NCBI GenBank assembly: GCA_013398275.1
Contig: VZSE01011610.1
Coordinates: 111,478 to 175,477 of the forward strand
Source: Promerops cafer
Lineage: Eukaryota; Chordata; Aves; Passeriformes; Nectariniidae
Length of the DNA: 64,000 bases
Direction of reading: 5' to 3'
Below the pieces are notes generated by a model that made no database searches, was not told the DNA's origin, and saw only the letters and a list, made by a program, of their open reading frames with translations. Below, piece after piece: positions 59,262 through 64,000 of the stretch; position 1 is the stretch's first letter, and every line of letters starts with the position of its first letter. The position numbers and the translations under genes were made by a program.

Positions 59262-62200
59262 CTAGAAGAATGGCAGACAAAGCATTAATCAATCAATTTT
59301 GAACCTATCCTGTCAAACACCACCCTGCATGACTTTATTTCTACAAGGCAATGAGAACTGGGTACAAGAACTTCTGGTTTTCTCCTCTGGATCAAGTGTA
59401 AACCTTTTTGCAAGGCACTGGCTTATCTTTTCTTTAGCCAAAATAAATCTTCTTGTAGCCTCAGACCCTACACCCATGCCAACAGTCTTGGGCTTTGACT
59501 TCAGTTGAACAAAAGCTGGCCTGTGAATACCATTAGCTTAACAGAACCAAAGAGTTGTAATTTTGGAGTATAAAAGAGAGAACACCCTGCAGTCAGGAGG
59601 AGGGGAGCACAAGAACTTTTGCCAGCAGAGTAGAGGGGAAGGTGGCCAACACGTCTCCAACTGGCAGCACAGCCAAGTACCTGAGGCCCACACACAGGAA
59701 GCTGAGGCACTGAGATGAGGAGACACACACAGGAATTTGGTCTCAGCATGCTGGGAAGCCACCCAGTGATTGCCAGCTGTCCCTCTCCATTTCGGAGGGC
59801 TGGGTATCCCCTTCCTCCACCACCACCAGCCTGCTGGAGGGGTGCTGCTCTGCACATCCATCACCACAGGGGCAGCTGGGGAGGGGTATTGGTGATAGAT
59901 GGGTATTGGTGACCTTATAGGCTTGCCTTAGGTAGGTGTGACCGTGCTACCAGTTCTCTGGCTGCAAGGTGAGGAGCTCCAAAGCACACCTGCTGCTGTG
60001 TACAGCTGTTTGGTTTGTCCCCCAGCTGAGGGCACACTCTTCTCACCCCACCACCAACCTTGAGATTATTTAGGCTTCACTATGTCACTCTGCTGCTCCA
60101 CATTCCCAACTGAATTTTCCTCCTCGCTTAGCTGATATAAAAATAAAGGCTACAATACTCCCACCAAAACCGAGGGGGTGGAGACAGTAAACAGCCCTGT
60201 AAACACTTCTGAATGCTAATGCTAATATTCTTCAGAGTGGAATGTGAATGCTACTTTTAGGTTACCTTCCTTTGACTTTCTGCATAATGCCATTAAGCAT
60301 TAGTCTGGTTAGCATAAAGATTAGCAGTGTATTAAAGAAATGATCCAGTCCTGAGGGCACCATAGTAAAATAAGCAGCTTAAAATTTTGTTAATAGACAC
60401 ATCAGGCTTACAAAACAACTTCACCCCACTCCCCACTGTTTTTCCAGATACCCCAGCAGGGGCATGTCCTTTAAATTAGCCATCCTCACCTTGTTCCTGG
60501 GCTCAGGAGTATCCATTTCTCCTGCCTCTATATGGCCTGTGTGTGAACCCTGGCAGCCTTCAATCAACAACTGATTTAGCCCAACCAGAAGCAAGAAACT
60601 CCAGCTGCCATAATCCATTCCACAGCATGTCCCCACGTGCCCGTGGCCTTTGTTCCTTTTCATGTTCCTCAGCTTGGACTGCATCAGTGCCCAGACTAAT
60701 CCTACACTACATCATCAAGCCTCTGTTCTTCCCTTGCCCCTGGAGACCTGGTGGCCACATTGGGGTTGCTACAGATCATCACCCAGAGCTTGATTTAGCC
60801 ACTGCCATGACGAGCAAGACTTGAGCAAATCTTTTGAAATGAGGAGAACCAGTGTCAGAAGGGAATTCTGATAGCACTGCTGGAGCAGCACTCTCCAGGT
60901 AAGAGCACTCTGAGGAACATGTCCCATCAGCACAGGTCTGTTTATCTCTGCCTGGGCTAGCTGGTCCTGCCTGGAGCTCTTCAGCTGCATTTCCCACTTG
61001 CTTCTCCCTGGTGTGGTATGTGTTGGATTTAAAGTTGGTCTGTCAGCACCACACAGAGCGAGCTCATCTCAGTCTACCCAAGATTCAGACAGTTTTGTCA
61101 ACTTCAGACCAGAGTTACTGCACAGCTGGGCCTCTCAGTTTTATACTTTGTGTGCACCTCCAAGCTTCAGCACAGCACCTGCCTGCATGTCCTCACACAA
61201 GGGGCAGATGTGGCCATTTGCCACTGTTAACTCTGCACAGAGTGCAGCCAGCAGGTTTCTTGTAACCATGTTGGACATTTTGAGAGAGAAAAGCTTTATC
61301 CTGGCAGCAGTGGCAAAGGCCAAGGGTTGCTTTGAAATGACAGGTAAGAGTCACTTCAGCCATTCATCAGCCAAAGGTCACCTGCTCACTGACAGCACAG
61401 CAGATGCCATCGGTGTTCCTGCACCTGCACAGCTCCCAGTGCTGCTGCTGGAAGGGTGACACAGCCTTTGCAGCTGAAACCTGGGCATTGCATTTGACAG
61501 AAATCACCTAAGTGCTCACTATTTAAACTTCAAATTTCATTAAGGCTCGGCTCTGCTTTGAACTGATGAAGCTGAAGATGTTCAACACCACCTCAGCAAG
61601 TTCAGCAATACCCTTGGCCATGCTGCTAACTCCCCCCACAAAATGCTCTGTCCTGCTTTGTGCTGGCCTCAGCAGTCAGAGCTCTGATCTGGCAGAAAGA
61701 GATTGGTGTGCTGTGTTAACGAGCAGCGTGGCCATCGGTCAGCATTATTTTAGACTAAACCTCAAATTCCCTCGTCACCTCCCCTTCCCGTAGAGGAAAG
61801 TTTCTGACCTGAAAGTGTTCTTTTCACACAGGTCCTGCTGTAATGTCCCACCTCAAAGGAGGCAGAAGCAAGTGCTCTGCAGCAGCAGCTGTCAGTGGCC
61901 AGCAAAACCTATCCAGAGACTAACTCAACCTAGAAGGAGGAACACTCCTGTCCCTGCCCGTCTGCCAGCCAGGTAACCTGGCTGTTCCTTTGAGACAGGT
62001 GGCAAAAAAGGCCTGCCCAAGCCCTCCCTCCTCATCAGAACTGGTGTCATTACAGCCACCACTAAGAGGCTTTGATTTCCTGCGCAAGTGTTGCCACCTT
62101 CCCAGACATCCTCTGCTTGCATCATGGAAGTAACTCAAGAAGGGATTTACTGGGCTCTTTCCCAAGGCTTCACTGCCAGGCAGAGCTACATCCATGCTGT

Positions 62201-63658
62201 GCCAAGGACACACTCAGAAATGAGGGAGTTTTTAAATTCTGTGAAGATTTAACTTGTAGAAAAAGCAAGAAGAAGAGCAGCACTTAGCACTTAACTCCGG
62301 CAACAACATCCAAATCCAACAGGAGATAAGGATGGCCAGGCTAATCAGGGCCATCCTTTGACAACTGTAGCTCCCTATCAAAGGCAACCAGAAGCCCAGA
62401 GAAAAGATTTTTTTAAAAAATCTTGTCACAGTTAGCAAACGTAAGACAACCACAAGAAAAGCATCCCTCAAAACCTCAAGATTGCCCATCCAAAAAACTC
62501 CTGTTGCCATCTCTTCACGCCACTGAACCTCTGAGGAAAGGGACGGGGTGGGAGATTTGCTACAGGGCTCCTGTTGTTGGAGCAGAGGCCTAAAGCCAAC
62601 CTTGCCCTGCATTCAAAGGCCAGCTCCCCCTCACCCAGCCATAAACACACACCCAGTCACACAAACACTCACTGGAGGCTGAGAGGGATCCTGCTGCGGG
62701 TGGCACGGCAGCACTGGTGCCAAGTGTGGGAATCCTGGCACATTCCTGCCACAGCTGCACAACTCTGCTTGGAGACCTCACCTGGCACCTGAGCTTTGAG
62801 ACTTCCAACAGGTATTCCAGTCATGGCACAATTCTGATTCCTGGCAGGATCTTGACTAAGTTCTCGAGCATTATTCTGATGGGTAATGACAGGTCAAAAA
62901 AGAAGCATTTCCTTCCTCACACACAAGCTTTCCTGGTTTTCAGGGACTGTCAACTGCCCCTCTGCTCACCTGCCTCTCCACTTCCCCTGCTATTAAGAAA
63001 TAAGGATGTCTGACCTGTGTAAGATTTCCTTATTTCACATCCATGTTCCCTTGCAGGAGTACTACTGGAGAATGCCAAAAGCACTTTTAAGTTGAGAGCT
63101 CCTAAACAGTTTAGGAAATTAATTAAACGTGCCCAACAAATCGAGCAACAATAAGGCTGAATTTACTGGATGAGAAAAAGAAGTCTGTCAGATATTAAGG
63201 CAATAATAATAGAAATATTCAGAGATGCTCGGTGTGCTTGTAATACACAAAAAGCTGAACTCTCACAGGGCACAGAGAGGACAATCCTGTGCAGGAGGAG
63301 CTCACAGTGGCACTGCCACACTAGCTTTACAAGGACAGATCTCTTTAAGGACGAGATACAGGACGCGCAGAAGATGCAGTGAGGCATAATAGAGAGTGCA
63401 AACAAACAAAAGAGCAGGAAGGGAACAGAGCCTGTATTGTCTGCAGCTAAAGCAGAACCGTGAACCTGGATGAAAACCAAGTGCCAGACACCTGTGCCAA
63501 CCTGTGCCAACTCACACACTCTCCCTTTCCAGCAGGGCTGACAGGCCGTCTCTTCCAGGGAGCCCCGTTTCTAACAAACGCTCACCCCGACCCAGAAGAG
63601 CCCTCGCCCATTTCCACGGCAGAGGGGCCGGTATCGCCCGCACGCTCCCGGTACTCAC
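59262..63658 (-). other. SEC22B: SEC22B intron 2
   Basis: A 4.4-kb intron. Around 60195-60345 there is an AT-rich stretch with repeated TGCTAAT/ATTAGCA motifs that may be a regulatory element. The remainder is unremarkable. Open frames up to 153 codons (60998-61459 plus) show no known domain. No transposon or RNA gene is recognised. Confidence 0.82.
60205..60326. promoter_or_regulatory. Cluster of TGCTAAT / ATTAGCA-type motifs in SEC22B intron 2
   Basis: AATGCTAATGCTAATATTC at 60212-60230 holds two overlapping POU/homeodomain-like TGCTAAT units. AAGCATTAG (about 60296-60303), GGTTAGCAT (about 60307-60315) and GATTAGCAG (about 60319-60327) repeat the motif, partly in reverse. The recurrence is seen directly; enhancer function is inference. 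Confidence 0.22.
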
Positions 63659-63768
63659 TGGAAAGCCATGGTTCCTGCCTCCAGGGTGCATCTCGTCGGG
63701 GACTGCTCGTTCAGCTTGCGGAAGAGCTGCTTCGCCTGGCTCTGGTACTGCTGCAGGTCGCGGCCTGA
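63659..63768 (-). CDS. SEC22B: SEC22B exon 2: N-terminal part of the longin domain
   Basis: This 110-bp exon starts in phase 0 after CCTCAG and ends in phase 2 (TTTCCA before GTGAGT). It reads SGRDLQQYQSQAKQLF, RKLNEQSPTRC and TLEAGTMAF, residues 26-61, with His62 split. The match to SEC22B of other vertebrates is near complete. No start codon with the conserved MVLLTMIARV N-terminus is found between here and the right edge, so exon 1 lies outside the window. Confidence 0.97.
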
Positions 63769-64000
63769 CTGAGGAGGCAGGGAGGGAGGAGAACGGGCTG
63801 CTGGGCCGGTACCGGAGACACACCGGGGGGGCTCCGGGACTGCCGGGACCAGCCCAACAGCACCGGCTGGCTCTCCCTGTCCCACCCGCCACCACCGGGA
63901 GGCAAACACTGGTGCCAGAGCCGCCCTGCTGTGAGAAGGGACTGCGCAGCTCCCGGTGGGTCGCCCCCCGCCCGCTCCTCACCGACACACTGGCCTCTCC
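63769..64000 (-). other. SEC22B: SEC22B intron 1 (partial)
   Basis: CpG-rich sequence directly upstream of exon 2 on the gene strand. A donor-like TGTCG|GTGAGG occurs 18 bases from the window edge, but the bases before it do not encode the expected DEQ end of exon 1. An open frame starting with MSV (63512-63988) runs through this intron into exon 2 in another frame and is not the protein. Confidence 0.7.

Larger units (their letters stand above)
56220..64000 (-). other. SEC22B: SEC22B gene (exons 2-5 and 3' UTR; exon 1 lies beyond the right edge)
   Basis: SEC22B is a tail-anchored R-SNARE of ER-Golgi membranes. It pairs with syntaxin-5-type and syntaxin-18-type Q-SNAREs in COPII/COPI traffic and has roles in ER-plasma-membrane contacts, autophagy and antigen cross-presentation. 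The four visible exons splice in frame to residues 26-215 of a 215-residue protein and end with the transmembrane anchor. Exon 1, which in human carries the first 25 residues (MVLLTMIARV...), is not present in the window. Gene direction is the same as NOTCH2. Confidence 0.96.
63540..64000 (-). promoter_or_regulatory. SEC22B: CpG-rich block near the SEC22B 5' end (edge of a CpG island)
   Basis: CpG density rises from about 63540 to the window edge, across exon 2 and the start of intron 1. This suggests that exon 1 and the promoter lie a short distance to the right. The transcription start itself is not in view. Confidence 0.55.

Noticed and set aside
63512..63988. 158-codon minus-strand open frame starting MSVRSGRG as an alternative SEC22B start
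   Set aside because: It crosses exon 2 in a different frame from the conserved SGRDLQQYQ reading and lacks the longin sequence.
1..64000. CRISPR arrays, operons, prophage, plasmid or bacterial defence systems
   Set aside because: The window is vertebrate nuclear DNA with spliced genes; no such structures are present.

Overview
This is a piece of a vertebrate nuclear genome, most likely from a bird. The coding exons are near-identical in wording to vertebrate NOTCH2 and SEC22B. Introns are compact: the first dozen NOTCH2 exons fit in about 48 kb. Interspersed repeats are scarce, and the one transposon I recognise is an old CR1-type LINE 3' fragment, the family typical of birds and other sauropsids. 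The exact species cannot be read from the window.

Layout, all genes on the minus strand. Positions 1-48.9 kb hold the 5' part of NOTCH2: partial exon 12 (1-60), then complete exons 11 to 2 running rightwards (566-39270). All lie in frame with canonical splice sites and no stop codons. Exon 1 (5' UTR, start codon, signal peptide) is not visible. It most probably lies in the 327-base run of N at 48547-48873, inside a CpG island. Introns 1, 2 and 5 are the large ones (about 9-13 kb). Positions 48.9-56.2 kb are intergenic: a G-rich minisatellite beside the gap, then several kb of GC-rich non-coding DNA with an isolated CpG island at about 55.0-55.65 kb. Positions 56.2-64.0 kb hold SEC22B: a 3' UTR with a poly(A) signal at 56242-56247, then exons 5, 4, 3 and 2. 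Exon 1 lies to the right of the window, and the right edge is CpG-rich as expected near its promoter.

The two genes are not functionally linked. NOTCH2 encodes the cell-surface receptor for Delta/Jagged ligands; the visible exons cover EGF repeats 1-16 and the start of 17, including the ligand-binding EGF 8-12. SEC22B is a longin-type R-SNARE of ER-Golgi traffic. Their head-to-tail neighbourhood matches the ancestral vertebrate arrangement.

I found no previously undescribed gene system. The observations worth a second look are the exon 1 gap, the orphan CpG island, an RBPJ-type site beside the NOTCH2 promoter, the old CR1 fragment, a 57-bp tandem duplication, a 23-nt homopolymer acting as polypyrimidine tract, and a few motif-dense intronic stretches that may be enhancers.
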